From assembly GCA_021798955.1 (NCBI GenBank), contig JAJZBK010000011.1, positions 8,695 to 72,694 on the forward strand: 64,000 bases of DNA, given 5' to 3'. A program made the translations under genes and the position numbers. Positions 1 to 9,099 of this stretch are shown here, one piece after another (the stretch's first letter is position 1; each line of letters opens with the position of its first letter). This DNA is from Actinomycetes bacterium. GTDB taxonomy: Bacteria > Actinomycetota > Acidimicrobiia > Acidimicrobiales > RAAP-2. The notes beneath the pieces were generated by a model that was given only the letters and a program-made list of their open reading frames with translations, was not told the origin of the DNA and searched no databases.

Positions 1-122
1 GCCGTGCACCCGTGCCTGGCCCCGAGGAGCTGGGGCGGCTTCGGCCGTCTGGTTACTCGGGGCTTCGGCGCGTCCGGGGCCGGATCGACGCCGGCGCAGC
101 CTCGGGCACAGCGGGGGCAGCC

Positions 123-1118
123 TCAGGAGTGGTGGGAGTGCAGCTCCCCCGTCGCCTTGAGCAGCCCGCCTGCGTGGTCGTCGTGCTCGTTCCCCGGCTC
201 CCCGCCGACGAGGCGCAGGTCGCCGGTCGGCAGCGGTTCCATGGTGCAGGGATCGGCAGGACCGGCCACGCACCGCTCGCACTCGAGCTCGAGGGTGGCA
301 TGGGCGATCGAGAAGGGAACGCCGACGGCAGCCTTGACGGCTTCTCCCACCGCGTTGGCCTCTTCGAGCGACGGGTGCCCGACGAGCACCAGGTGGGCAG
401 AGAGCGCCCGGACCTCGCTGGAGAGGCTCCAGGCGTGCAAGTCGTGGACCTCGCCCACCCCGGGGACGGCGGCCATCGCCGCCGAGACGGCGGCGAGGTC
501 GAGGTCGGCCGGGGTCGACTCGAGGAGCACGGCGACGCTCTGGCGGAGCACGGCGACTGACTGGGTGGTGATGACGGCGGCCACTGCCAGGGCCGAAGCC
601 GGGTCGAGCCACTCCGGTGCCCCTCCCACGGCGATGGCCAGTGCAGCGACGACCACGGTCAGCGACGCCAGGGCGTCGCCGGCCATGTGGAGGAACGAAG
701 CCCGCATGTTGAGGTCGTGCGACCCGTCCGCGAGCAGCCGGGCAGCGACCACGTTGACGACAAGGGCGACGGCAGCGACCGAGGCCATCGCCGTGGCGTG
801 GACGTTCCCGGGGGCGCCGAGCCGCCGGACCGCCTCGACCACCACGAGGACCGTCACCGCCGAGACGATCGCCGAGTTCGCCAGGGCGGCGAGGATGGTG
901 GCCCGGTGGTTCCCGAACGTCCGCGCCGCATTGGGCGGTCTGAGGGCCCACCGCACGGCAACCAGCGACAGGGCGAGCGCGCCCACGTCGGTCAGGTTGT
1001 GCCCGGCATCGGCGATCAGGCCCATCGAATGGGCAGCCAGCCCGCCGACCGCCTCGACGGCCACCACGAGCGCGTTCACCGCGAGGCTGATGGTCAGTCG
1101 ACGGGTCCGGGTCATCAT
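123..1118 (-). CDS. Cation diffusion facilitator (CDF) family metal exporter
   Basis: Inner-membrane efflux protein of the CDF family, which normally exchanges Zn2+ (or Co2+, Cd2+) for protons. The N-terminal half has the hydrophobic segments of a CDF transmembrane domain, and the motif DAGHNLTD supplies the paired His and Asp of the transport site (HxxxD in TM2). The C-terminal part, with the run EVHDLHAWSLSS, matches the cytoplasmic CDF dimerisation domain. A -10-like TAGCCT at 1141-1146 lies downstream of the longest possible start (GTG at 1166), so I place the start at ATG 1118, which begins MMTRTRR; ATG 1115 is equally possible. This gives 331 residues, usual for the family. It stands alone. 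The family call is firm; metal specificity is inferred. Confidence 0.9.
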   Translation of the reverse strand: MMTRTRRLTISLAVNALVVAVEAVGGLAAHSMGLIADAGHNLTDVGALALSLVAVRWALRPPNAARTFGNHRATILAALANSAIVSAVTVLVVVEAVRRLGAPGNVHATAMASVAAVALVVNVVAARLLADGSHDLNMRASFLHMAGDALASLTVVVAALAIAVGGAPEWLDPASALAVAAVITTQSVAVLRQSVAVLLESTPADLDLAAVSAAMAAVPGVGEVHDLHAWSLSSEVRALSAHLVLVGHPSLEEANAVGEAVKAAVGVPFSIAHATLELECERCVAGPADPCTMEPLPTGDLRLVGGEPGNEHDDHAGGLLKATGELHSHHS

Positions 1119-1140
1119 GTACGCGCTCGCTCCGGCTCCC

Positions 1141-1146
1141 AGGCTA
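1141..1146 (-). promoter_or_regulatory. -10-like element for the CDF gene
   Basis: TAGCCT on the minus strand, 22 bases before ATG 1118. No convincing -35 is visible. The same hexamer precedes several other starts in this window. Confidence 0.4.
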
Positions 1147-1220
1147 GTGCCGAGGCGGGCCACCACGAGCGGACCGGGCCAGCGGCCGGGGGCTTACCGC
1201 CGCACCAGCGCCGCTTGCAG

Positions 1221-2150
1221 TCAGGTGGTCGGAAGCGGCTCCCAGGGCCACTCGGGCCGTTCTCCGGTTGCCACCTGACGGGCCAACAGGTCGCGGACGA
1301 CGGGCAGGTCATCGGCGTGGGTGACCCCGATGCACGCACCGCCGGCTCGCAGCACGCGCACCGGCAGCCCCTCGCCGTCGGCGACCATCCGGCCGACGAC
1401 CTCGGGAAGGAGCACCTCGCCCGTGGGCACGCCCCTCCCCGCGGCAACCATGGCCAGCGCCTCCTCCTCGTCGAGGCCCGAGGCGTCCATCGCCGCAGTG
1501 AAGACGGACCAGATGTCGGCTTGGAAGCCCCACAGGTTGACCGACACGGGGGCATCCGGCGTGAGGTCGACCGGCGAGGTGCCGTCGTCGGCGCGGAAAG
1601 CGACCTCGGCACCGTTGTCCTGGTGACGGGCGACGTGGCGTCGTTCGGCGATGGAAGAGAGGGTGCCGTCCGGCCCGACCGTGCAGACCCCCCGCGTCAC
1701 CGGTGCGTCGGAGACGACCGTGGCGGCGAGGGAGAACGCGACGAGGGCATGCGCTTGGCGCTCGGTCTGCAGGTGCCGGGCGAGCACGGAGAGGGCGTCT
1801 TCGCCGTAGACGTCGTCGGCGTTGGCCACGGCGAAGGGTCCATCCCCGATCGCCTCGCGGGCGGCGAGCACGGCATGGGTCGTCCCGAGCGGCACGCGCT
1901 GGACGGCGAAGGTGACCGGTACCGACTCTGGCCAGCACCGTTCGACGTGGTAGCGGACGGCGGGGCCGGTGTCGGGGTGGAGCACGAGCACGATCCGACC
2001 GAACCCGGCAGCTCGCGCGTCCGAGGCCACGAGGTCGATCACTGCCTCGCCGTGCGGGCCGACCGGGGCCAGCGGCTTCAGTCCGCCGTAGCGGCGGGCG
2101 AGCCCGGCTGCCAGGACGACGAGAGTCGGCGTGTCCGCTGCCGTCGTCAC
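1221..2150 (-). CDS. NTP-transferase (sugar-1-phosphate nucleotidyltransferase-like) protein
   Basis: A 309-residue protein with a Rossmann-like nucleotidyltransferase N-terminus: the segment LVVLAAGLARRYGGLKPLAP is the glycine-rich nucleotide loop plus the downstream Lys-Pro of this superfamily. ANADDVYG, about 100 residues in, fits the metal-binding Asp site. It probably transfers NMP from an NTP to a sugar phosphate or related acceptor; the acceptor cannot be read. Start is GTG 2150, which overlaps the fabH stop by four bases (GTGA), so the two are translationally coupled. Placement after fabH and a thiolase gives no obvious pathway link. Confidence 0.75.
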   Translation of the reverse strand: MTTAADTPTLVVLAAGLARRYGGLKPLAPVGPHGEAVIDLVASDARAAGFGRIVLVLHPDTGPAVRYHVERCWPESVPVTFAVQRVPLGTTHAVLAAREAIGDGPFAVANADDVYGEDALSVLARHLQTERQAHALVAFSLAATVVSDAPVTRGVCTVGPDGTLSSIAERRHVARHQDNGAEVAFRADDGTSPVDLTPDAPVSVNLWGFQADIWSVFTAAMDASGLDEEEALAMVAAGRGVPTGEVLLPEVVGRMVADGEGLPVRVLRAGGACIGVTHADDLPVVRDLLARQVATGERPEWPWEPLPTT

Positions 2151-3094
2151 CCGCCCCACCGAAGCACGGCGCTGGCCCAGGTCATCCCGCCACCGAACCC
2201 GCTCAACAGCAGGTGGTCGCCGGGCGAGATCCGCCCGGCGTCGAGCGCGTCGACGAGGGCGAGGGGAATGGAAGCCGACGACGTGTTGCCGTAGCGGTCG
2301 ATGACGACGACGGCCTGCTCCTCGGGGATGCCCAGCCGTTCGCAGGCCGCCGTGATGATGCGGAGGTTGGCCTGGTGGGGGACGAAGAGGTCGACGTCGG
2401 CAGCGGTCAGTCCGACTTCGGCCAGGGCAGCCTCGGAGGACTCGACGACCACCCGCACGGCCTTGCGGAAGACCTCCTTGCCTGCCATCGACAGGTAGCC
2501 CCCGTGGTCGCACTCGAGGAGGTGGCGCAGTGACCCGTCGGCACCGAGCTGCCAGCTGAGCAGCTGGCCGGGTCCTTCGACCGCCTCGATGACCACGGCC
2601 CCGGCCCCATCTCCGACGAGCACGGCGATCGACCGGTCCTCCCAGTCGGTGATCTTCGACAGTGTCTCGGCGCCGATCAAGAGGATCCGCTCGGCACCGG
2701 TGGCGATCAGGCCGTGGGCCACGGTGAGGCCGTAGACGAAGCCGGAGCAGGCGGCGTTGACGTCGAAGGCGCCGCCGGTGACGCCCAGGCCGTTCTGGAC
2801 GCTGGCCGAGGTGCCTGGCACGATCTGGTCGGGGGTGGTGGTGGCGAGGACCACGGCGTCGATCTCGTCGGGCCGCCGACCGGCCCGGTCGAGGGCGGCC
2901 CGTCCCGCTTCGATGGCGAGCCCGGAGGTGGTGCCGCCGATGTGCCGCTGGCGGATGCCAGTGCGCTCGACGATCCAGGCGTCGTTGGTGTCCATCTGGG
3001 CGGCCAGGTCGTCGTTGGTCACGACCTTGTCTGGCACGGCGATCCCCCAACCGGTGATCACACCACCTCGTGCCGTTGTCGGTGCATGGGCCAT
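2147..3094 (-). CDS. fabH: Beta-ketoacyl-ACP synthase III (FabH-like)
   Basis: Condenses an acyl-CoA starter with malonyl-ACP at the start of fatty-acid synthesis, or a related condensation. The KAS III triad is visible: Cys116 in NAACSGF, His240 in PHQANLRI and Asn270 in GNTSSAS. The C-terminus SGFGGGMTWAS is also typical. I start at ATG 3094 (MAHAPTT), giving 315 residues, because it lies one base after the thiolase stop; the upstream in-frame extension to 3169 would run through the thiolase gene. A thiolase lies upstream and a nucleotidyltransferase is coupled downstream, forming a three-gene operon. Actinobacteria often have several FabH paralogues, so a role outside primary fatty-acid synthesis is possible. 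Confidence 0.92.
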   Translation of the reverse strand: MAHAPTTARGGVITGWGIAVPDKVVTNDDLAAQMDTNDAWIVERTGIRQRHIGGTTSGLAIEAGRAALDRAGRRPDEIDAVVLATTTPDQIVPGTSASVQNGLGVTGGAFDVNAACSGFVYGLTVAHGLIATGAERILLIGAETLSKITDWEDRSIAVLVGDGAGAVVIEAVEGPGQLLSWQLGADGSLRHLLECDHGGYLSMAGKEVFRKAVRVVVESSEAALAEVGLTAADVDLFVPHQANLRIITAACERLGIPEEQAVVVIDRYGNTSSASIPLALVDALDAGRISPGDHLLLSGFGGGMTWASAVLRWGG

Positions 3095-3095
3095 G

Positions 3096-4262
3096 TCAGT
3101 CTGCCTCGAGGACGTGGATGCCGATGAAGGCTGCGTCGGTCCCGATGATGCCACCGGTGTTGGCAGCAACGGCGAGCCGGGGGCTGTCGACCTGTCGGGC
3201 GCCGGCTCGTCCGGTCAACTGATGGGTGAGCTCGACGACCTGGGCGATGCCCGTCGCCCCGAGGGGGTGGCCTCGCCCGACCAGGCCGCCCGAGGTGTTG
3301 ACGGTGACGCCACGACCCCCGATCGAGGTGTCACCGGCCAGGGTGGCCGGACCGGCGTCGCCTGGCTTGTAGAAGCCAAGCGACTCGAGCGCGTAGAGCT
3401 CCTCGGGGCTCGTGGCGTCGTGCAGCTCGACGACGTCGACGTCGGCCGGGTCGACTCCGGCGTCCTCCCACGCCGCCGCCGCCGCCTCGGCCAACCGGTC
3501 GTGGTAGTCGATGTCCCCGTTGCCGGATCGAATGGTGCTCGTCCGGATGCGGGGCGCGCCGGCCGCTCGTCGAGGCGTCACCACGACGGCTGCTGCTCCG
3601 TCGGTGAACGACGAGCACATCAACCGAGTGAGCGGCGGCACGATCGAAGGGGACGCCAGGACCTCCTCGGCGGTCACCTCGCTCTGGAACTGTGCGTTCG
3701 GGTTGAGGGCCCCGTGCCGCCGGGCCTTGACGGTGGCGGCGGCGAACTGCTCGAGGGTGGCGCCCCGTTCGTCCATCTGACGGCGGCACCAGGTGGCGTT
3801 GAGCGCCATGAGGACCGACCCGGAGGGGTTCTCCATCTCGGCGTGCATGCGAACCCGCTCGACGAGCGGGACCCCGTCCTCGATGCCGGCGAGGGTGGCC
3901 GAGCGGTCCCCAGTCCACATCTTCTCGGCGCCGACCGCCAGGACGGTCTTGGTGCCAGCCATCGCCGCCAGGGTGGCGACGTGGAGGGCCGAGGAGCCTC
4001 CGCCGCACGAGTTGTCGACGTTGACGATGCCGGCGTTGCGGAGACCGGCCTGACGAAGGAACGACTGGCCCCGGATGCAACCCTGGTCGACCAGCCTGCC
4101 GGCGGTGGCGTTCCCGAAGACGACCAGGTCGACGGTGGCCGGGTCGATGTCGGCGTCGGCCACGGCCTCGGCGACGACCTGGTGGGCCATCTCCTCGACG
4201 GTGCGATCGCGCCGGTTCATCGGCACGATCGCCGTGCCCGTGATGTAGGCGGTGCGTTCCAT
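3096..4262 (-). CDS. Thiolase-family protein, SCP2/lipid-transfer type
   Basis: A 388-residue thiolase-fold enzyme for acyl-CoA condensation or cleavage. The nucleophilic Cys is C86 in NVDNSCGGGSSA and the C-terminal His is in GRGHPLGATG. The second catalytic Cys of biosynthetic thiolases (CxG near the C-terminus) is absent: AANTGGIIG stands there. With HDATSPEE this fits the SCP-x/lipid-transfer thiolase group used in sterol, bile-acid or other branched acyl-CoA degradation. ATG 4262 has GAGG about five bases upstream. First gene of the thiolase-fabH-nucleotidyltransferase operon. Substrate unknown. Confidence 0.88.
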   Translation of the reverse strand: MERTAYITGTAIVPMNRRDRTVEEMAHQVVAEAVADADIDPATVDLVVFGNATAGRLVDQGCIRGQSFLRQAGLRNAGIVNVDNSCGGGSSALHVATLAAMAGTKTVLAVGAEKMWTGDRSATLAGIEDGVPLVERVRMHAEMENPSGSVLMALNATWCRRQMDERGATLEQFAAATVKARRHGALNPNAQFQSEVTAEEVLASPSIVPPLTRLMCSSFTDGAAAVVVTPRRAAGAPRIRTSTIRSGNGDIDYHDRLAEAAAAAWEDAGVDPADVDVVELHDATSPEELYALESLGFYKPGDAGPATLAGDTSIGGRGVTVNTSGGLVGRGHPLGATGIAQVVELTHQLTGRAGARQVDSPRLAVAANTGGIIGTDAAFIGIHVLEAD

Positions 4263-4398
4263 GGTGTCCTCTGGGTCTCTGCCTGGAGCCGGGGACGGCT
4301 CCCGGGTGCGGGATGGGTGTGGGTCGAGCTGCGGTGGAGGGTGGTGGCTGCGGTGGTGGCGTAGTGGACGGAGGCGGCTCGGGCGGGGCTCGATGGGC

Positions 4399-5430
4399 TC
4401 AGGCGGTGGAGCCGAGCGCGGCGAGCAGTGCGTAGAACTGAGGCAGGGGACGATCGTCGGTCACGTACACGGCCACGTGCTCGGCACCGGCCTGCCGATA
4501 GGCGTCGATGCGGGCAGCGACCGCCGACGCCGACCCGGCAGCGAGATGGTGGGCGAATGCCTTGGGGGGGAGCCCGTAGAGGGAGGACATCCACGCGAGG
4601 CCCCGTCGGCTGGCCTCGTCGGCGTCGTCGTCCACCGACACGAACAGGACCACCGATGTGGTGACCGCGCTGGCGGGACGTCCGGCCCGGTCGATCTCCT
4701 TGTCGAGGCGTTCGAGGGCTGCTGCGTAGGTATCGACGTCGAGGAAGAGCGGCATCCACCCGTCCGCCCTGGCGGCGGCGCGTCGCAGCGCCGCTTCTGA
4801 CGAGCCGCCCACCCACACCGGAACGGGTGGGGGGGCGGGGAGCTGGAGATAGCGAGCGGCGCTGTCGCCGGCGACGTCCCCGGCGGTGGCGCCATCGCCG
4901 CTCTGCCACGAACGGCGCAGGGCTTCGATGCCTTCGTCGAGCTGACGACCGCGCCGCTGATAGTCGGCTCCGGCCTGCTCGTACTCGCCTGGGTGGCTCC
5001 CGACGCCGACGCCGAGGACGACGCGTCCCCCGGTGGCCGACTGCAACGAGGCTGCTTGCTTGGCCACCACGGTGGGGTTGCGGAGGGGCAGCTGGACAAC
5101 CGACGTGCCCACGACCGCCCTTCGGGTCGCCATGGCGGCCACGGTGAGGGCGGTCATGCACTCGAGGACCGGTCGGTGCCAGAAGACGTGGTCGCACACC
5201 CACAGTGCCGAGGCGCCTGCGTCCTCGGCGGCCTTGGCGGTCGCCGTCAGGTCGGCGAACGGCGCGGCGTTGGCGTCAGGACCGATGGTGGGATCGATGG
5301 TGGGATCAGCGAAATTCTCACCAACGGTGGCACTGGTGGGTGCCGCACCTTCCCAGCTGGCGGTTCCGTCCTGGGTGATGGTCGGGAGGATGAGCCCGAC
5401 CGCCCCCAGTGGGGCAACTGGTCGCACCAT
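4399..5430 (-). CDS. LLM-class (luciferase-like) F420/FMN-dependent oxidoreductase
   Basis: A TIM-barrel oxidoreductase of the bacterial luciferase/F420-dependent superfamily, 343 residues. Recognisable elements are WVCDHVFWHRP near the first strands, LGVGVGSHPGEYEQAGADYQRR (the phosphate-binding region and following helix, joined here only to locate it) and PVPVWVGGSSEAALRRAA in the C-terminal half. ATG 5430 (MVRPVAPLG) is chosen because sequence upstream in the same frame is noncoding and holds an 11-bp tandem repeat. Residues about 35-55 contain a small 12-bp duplication (5285-5310) encoding a PTID/PTIG repeat. It lies alone, divergent from the NifU-like gene. Substrate and cofactor (F420 or flavin) cannot be settled from sequence. 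Confidence 0.85.
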   Translation of the reverse strand: MVRPVAPLGAVGLILPTITQDGTASWEGAAPTSATVGENFADPTIDPTIGPDANAAPFADLTATAKAAEDAGASALWVCDHVFWHRPVLECMTALTVAAMATRRAVVGTSVVQLPLRNPTVVAKQAASLQSATGGRVVLGVGVGSHPGEYEQAGADYQRRGRQLDEGIEALRRSWQSGDGATAGDVAGDSAARYLQLPAPPPVPVWVGGSSEAALRRAAARADGWMPLFLDVDTYAAALERLDKEIDRAGRPASAVTTSVVLFVSVDDDADEASRRGLAWMSSLYGLPPKAFAHHLAAGSASAVAARIDAYRQAGAEHVAVYVTDDRPLPQFYALLAALGSTA

Positions 5431-5500
5431 GGGTACCGCACATGCTAGCCGGGGTGGCGGTGCGCTGCGAGGCACCCGCGTCGGGCTGGTCCACTGCGGG

Positions 5501-5559
5501 CTGGACCGGGGCTGGACCGGGGCTGGACCGGGGCTGGACCGGGGCTGGACCGGGGCTGG
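5501..5559. repeat. 11-bp tandem repeat, 5 copies
   Basis: Five perfect copies of CTGGACCGGGG (5501-5555) plus a partial sixth, between the divergent LLM oxidoreductase and NifU-like genes. The unit is not a multiple of three, which agrees with the stretch being noncoding. Confidence 0.95.
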
Positions 5560-5668
5560 GGCCAAGGGCGACACGTGTCGCGAACGGGCTCGGGACGGGG
5601 CCGGTACGCTCGGCTGCGAAGGACGGCCACAAACAGGTGGCCGGCGAGCGCGAGCGAGGAAGAGGCGA

Positions 5669-6052
5669 GTGGCCGACGAGCGCGATGCCTCCGGGCCAGC
5701 AACTGAGGGAGCTGAGGGAATCGGGGGAGCCGAGGGGCTCTCCGACGACGAGCGTGCCTCCCGACTGGCCGACCTTACGGCTCTCATCGAGCTCATGCGT
5801 CCGGCCGTCCAGGCGGACGGCGGAGACCTCGTGCTGCTCGGTGCCGATGTCGAGTCCGGAGTGGTCGACGTGCAGCTCCAAGGGGCTTGCAGCTCGTGCG
5901 CGATCAGCGCGTCGACGCTCCAAGGTGGCGTAGAGCGCATCCTGACCGGTCGGCTCGACTGGGTCACCGAGGTGCGAGGCGGTGTCGACGAGTCGATGGA
6001 CCCCTTCGCTGCCGATGCTCTCGGTCGCGGAGGCTACGTCCCGGGCTTCTGA
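5669..6052 (+). CDS. NifU C-terminal-domain Fe-S scaffold protein
   Basis: A 127-residue protein whose C-terminal 80 residues are an Nfu domain: LMRPAVQADGGDLVL, then GACSSCAIS with the CxxC pair that binds a bridging [4Fe-4S] cluster with a second subunit, then a helix before RLDWVTEV. It should carry and donate Fe-S clusters in the cytosol. GTG 5669 is preceded by the purine run GAGGAAGAGG at good spacing. About 40 acidic, low-complexity residues precede the domain. A -10-like TACGCT lies at 5614-5619. Confidence 0.88.
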   Translation: MADERDASGPATEGAEGIGGAEGLSDDERASRLADLTALIELMRPAVQADGGDLVLLGADVESGVVDVQLQGACSSCAISASTLQGGVERILTGRLDWVTEVRGGVDESMDPFAADALGRGGYVPGF

Positions 6053-6073
6053 GCCGGGGCCGCTCGGGCTCAG
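6050..6073. terminator. Inverted repeat spanning two convergent stop codons
   Basis: TGAGCC and GGCTCA flank an 11-base GC-rich spacer. The left arm contains the TGA of the NifU-like gene and the right arm the TGA (minus strand) of the acyl-CoA dehydrogenase. No T-tract follows on either strand, so a bidirectional terminator is only a suggestion. Confidence 0.35.
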
Positions 6074-7293
6074 GCCGGCTTCGGCTCCTTGGGAAGTCCG
6101 AGGACCCGTTCGCCCACGATGTTGCGCTGGATCTCCGCCGTTCCGCCCCAGATCGTCTCGGACCTCGAGAAGAAGAACGACGCCTGCAGGTCACTGACCG
6201 GGTAGTCGGTGCGCCCCCGCTGGATCCGCGAGTCGCCCTCGTCGGTGATCTCGCCAGTGAGGACCTGGCCGTCGAGGCCGAGGATGTCGATGGCCAGCTC
6301 CATGGTCTCGCGGTGGTGCTCGGACCAGAACATCTTGTTGCAGGCGCCGAGCGCCGCCATGTGGTGCGTTCCGTTCAGGGCGTCGGTGAGCGATCGGTAG
6401 CCGTTGATCTCCATGATCTTCACCTTGGTCCAGGCCCGGGCGAGCCGCTGGCGGACGAGTGGGTCCTGTGCCTTCCCGTTGGCGCGGGCCGTGGCGATGA
6501 TCTCCTCGAGCTCGCGTAGGAAGCGCCGGTGGCCAGTCGTCGTCGATGAGCCCCGCTCGAAGCCGAGCGTGGTCATGGCCACTTTCCAGCCGTTGTTCAC
6601 GCCGCCGACGACGTTGGCCGCCGGGCACCGGGCATTGGTGAAGAAGACCTCGTTGAAATCTGCGCTGCCGTCGACCTGGGCGATCGGCCGGACTTCGATG
6701 CCCGGCTGCTTCATGGGCACGAGCAGGTAGGAGATCCCGGCGTGCTTGGGAGCATCGGGGTCGGTGCGGGCCAGAAGGAAGATGTAGTCGGCGAACTGGG
6801 CCTGGGTCGTCCAGACTTTCTGGCCGTTGATGACCCACTCGTCGCCGTCGAGCTCGGCACGCGTCTTGAGCGAGGCGAGGTCGCTGCCGGCCTCCGGCTC
6901 GGAGAAGCCCTGGCACCAGGCGATGGTCCCGTTGAGGATCCCGGGGATGAACTGCTGCTTTTGTTCCTCGGTACCCCACTGGAGGATCGTCGGGCCGACC
7001 AGGGTGTCTCCGAAGAAGTCGGCCCGGAGCGGCGCCTCGGCTCGGGCGAACTCCTCGTTCAGGACGACGGACTCCATGAGCGAGAGGCCCTTGCCGCCGT
7101 ACTCCTTGGGCCACGAGGCACAGATCCAGCCGCCCTCGAAGAGCTTCTTCGTCCACTCGTGGTTGAAGGCCCGACGCTCCTCACTGGTCATCGAGAAGCC
7201 GGGCGTGCCCCACCCCTTGGGCAGGTTTGCCTCGAGCCAGCTGCGGATCTCGGAGCGGAACGCCTCGGCTTCCGGCGGGTAGGTGAGGTCCAT
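6070..7293 (-). CDS. Acyl-CoA dehydrogenase
   Basis: A 407-residue FAD enzyme of the acyl-CoA dehydrogenase family, alpha,beta-dehydrogenating an acyl-CoA and passing electrons to ETF. Domains in order: N-terminal helices (PPEAEAFRSEIRSWLEANLP), mid beta domain with QGFSEPEAGSDLASL and NGQKVWTT, and the C-terminal helical domain ending GGTAEIQRNIVGERVLGLP. That ending is typical of the long-chain or actinobacterial FadE-type subgroup. A -10 box TAATGT at 7301-7306 lies seven bases before ATG 7293, so translation is probably leaderless. Convergent with the NifU-like gene. Natural substrate not evident. Confidence 0.9.
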   Translation of the reverse strand: MDLTYPPEAEAFRSEIRSWLEANLPKGWGTPGFSMTSEERRAFNHEWTKKLFEGGWICASWPKEYGGKGLSLMESVVLNEEFARAEAPLRADFFGDTLVGPTILQWGTEEQKQQFIPGILNGTIAWCQGFSEPEAGSDLASLKTRAELDGDEWVINGQKVWTTQAQFADYIFLLARTDPDAPKHAGISYLLVPMKQPGIEVRPIAQVDGSADFNEVFFTNARCPAANVVGGVNNGWKVAMTTLGFERGSSTTTGHRRFLRELEEIIATARANGKAQDPLVRQRLARAWTKVKIMEINGYRSLTDALNGTHHMAALGACNKMFWSEHHRETMELAIDILGLDGQVLTGEITDEGDSRIQRGRTDYPVSDLQASFFFSRSETIWGGTAEIQRNIVGERVLGLPKEPKPA

Positions 7294-7300
7294 GGCGGTG

Positions 7301-7306
7301 ACATTA
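7301..7306 (-). promoter_or_regulatory. -10 element (TAATGT), probable leaderless start
   Basis: TAATGT seven bases before the acyl-CoA dehydrogenase ATG, a spacing that would put the transcription start at or next to the start codon. No clear -35. Confidence 0.5.
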
Positions 7307-7371
7307 CCGACCGCTGACCACTGCTGGCGAGCCGACGGCGGCGTCGGGGCGGCTCGGGGTGCTGCCCGCGG

Positions 7372-9093
7372 TCAGCCTCCGCCGAGCCGGACGGCCTTGA
7401 CGACGAGGAGGACGATCGACAGGACGAGATAGGCCCGCAACGCCAGGATCCCGGCCCGGAGGCCCGGCGACCACGCCACCGGCTTGAGGAGGGTGAGAGG
7501 GGGCATGCGCCAGGTCAGCTTGTCGGTCCGACTGAGGGGAGCGGGCACCGGTGGGCGCGGCCGACCGCCTCGTCGGGCCATGACCTCGAGCATGGCGAAG
7601 ACTGCCAGTCCGCCGATGCCGAGGGCGCCGGCCAGCCAGAGGGTGACCGCGGTCACGTCGATCGACGGGAAGAGGGTGGTGATCATGAGCGTGCCCGACA
7701 GGACCAGCAGCACCCCCACGATGAGGACGGCGACCACGTTGAGCCACCGCTGGTTGACCCAGGGGCCGAGCACCTCCCGGTCGTTGCACAGCAGCAGGAG
7801 GAAGACGCTGGCCGACGGGAGCAGGATGCCGGCGAGTGCCTGGACGCTGGTGGTGATGAGCCCGAGCGGGGCATGGGGGATGAGGACGATGCCGGCGGCG
7901 ACGACGACCATGGTCAGGTAGGAGAGGTAGAAGGGCCGGGCTTCGCGGAACCCACGGTGGAGGGAGTGCCGGATGCCGAAGACGTCGCCGAAGGCATAGC
8001 TCGTCGACAGGGTGACTGCCGCGGCACCGAGCACGCTCGCGTCGAAGAGGACGATGGCGAAGATGGCGCCGAGCCCGCCGCTCCGCTGGGCCAGCAGGTG
8101 GGCGACCGCTCCGGCGTTGGTGAAGTGGCCGAAGGCGTGTGTGCTCCGAGCCGCGTAGTCGGCCGCCACCATGATGGCGGCAGCGCCGGCCACCACCACG
8201 AAGGAGCCGAGGACCGTGTCGGCTCGTTCGTAGCTGATGAAGCGGGGGGTGATGCGCTTGTCGACGATGTTCGACTGCTGGAAGAAGAGCTGCCACGGAG
8301 CGACCGTCGTGCCCACGATGGCGATGATGAGCAGGACCGCCGACGAGCTGACCCCGCCGTGGATGGACGGGATGACGAAGTTGCGGCCGATGGTCCCCCA
8401 GCGGGGATGGGAGAGGAAGAACAGCGGGACCTGGAGGGCGCCGACGGCGATGAAGATGAACATGGCCCGCTCCCACCGCCGGAAGCTTCCCGACGCGGTG
8501 ATCGCCACCAGGGCGACGGCGGCCACGGGAACGGCGACGAAGGGCGTGATGCCGGCGAACGAAGCGGCCAGGGAGATGCCGATGAACTCGGTGACGATGG
8601 TGAGGAAGTTGAGGAGGAAGAGGTCGCCCACGCTGAACCAGCCCCACCCGCGGCCGAACCGTTCGTTGATGAGGCGCGCGTGACCGACGCCGGTCACTGC
8701 TCCCAGCCGGACCACCATCTCTTGGTTGACGATGAGGACGGGGATGAGCAGCAGGAGCGTCCACAACAGGCTCGTGTGGAAGTCCTGCCCGGCCTGGGCG
8801 TAGGTCGAGACGCCCCCGGCATCGTTGTCGCCCACCATGACGATGATCCCGGGGCCCACGATGGCGGCCAGGGTGACGAGCCGCTGCCGCCAGGTGTGGC
8901 GCTCGCCGATGTCGCCGACGGCGATGCGCCCGAGGGCACCCTCGATGTCGCCGAGATGGGCTTCGTCGAGGACGGCGGACGGCCGCCCGCCGTCCTCGGG
9001 CGGAGGTGCCCCGGTCCGCCCGCCCATGGCGCCACCGGTGGCGTCGGGTGTGGGCGCGGCCTCGTCGGGACGCCGATCGACAGGAGGCGCCAC
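7372..9093 (-). CDS. NRAMP-related divalent metal transporter with altered metal-site motifs
   Basis: A 573-residue polytopic protein with about 11 membrane segments after a roughly 70-residue cytoplasmic N-terminus. Aligning by eye to NRAMP: TM1 reads GPGIIVMVGDNDAGG where classical NRAMP has DPGN, so the metal Asp (D91) stays but Asn becomes Gly. TM6 reads GTTVAPWQ (about 261-268) where Mn/Fe transporters have M-P-H, so the soft-metal-selecting Met is Ala and the His is Trp. Loss of that Met is associated with NRAMP-related transporters that accept Mg2+. The gene starts six bases after a MgtE_N/CBS protein, clearly one operon, which also points to Mg2+ or Mn2+. Family firm, metal inferred. 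Confidence 0.88.
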   Translation of the reverse strand: MAPPVDRRPDEAAPTPDATGGAMGGRTGAPPPEDGGRPSAVLDEAHLGDIEGALGRIAVGDIGERHTWRQRLVTLAAIVGPGIIVMVGDNDAGGVSTYAQAGQDFHTSLLWTLLLLIPVLIVNQEMVVRLGAVTGVGHARLINERFGRGWGWFSVGDLFLLNFLTIVTEFIGISLAASFAGITPFVAVPVAAVALVAITASGSFRRWERAMFIFIAVGALQVPLFFLSHPRWGTIGRNFVIPSIHGGVSSSAVLLIIAIVGTTVAPWQLFFQQSNIVDKRITPRFISYERADTVLGSFVVVAGAAAIMVAADYAARSTHAFGHFTNAGAVAHLLAQRSGGLGAIFAIVLFDASVLGAAAVTLSTSYAFGDVFGIRHSLHRGFREARPFYLSYLTMVVVAAGIVLIPHAPLGLITTSVQALAGILLPSASVFLLLLCNDREVLGPWVNQRWLNVVAVLIVGVLLVLSGTLMITTLFPSIDVTAVTLWLAGALGIGGLAVFAMLEVMARRGGRPRPPVPAPLSRTDKLTWRMPPLTLLKPVAWSPGLRAGILALRAYLVLSIVLLVVKAVRLGGG

Positions 9094-9099
9094 CGCCCG

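Noticed and set aside
1-1278. Long plus-strand open frames (4-1278, 12-560) over the start of the window
   Set aside because: They are antisense to the CDF gene, Arg/Ser/Ala-rich with no family features, as expected of reverse frames in high-G+C coding DNA.
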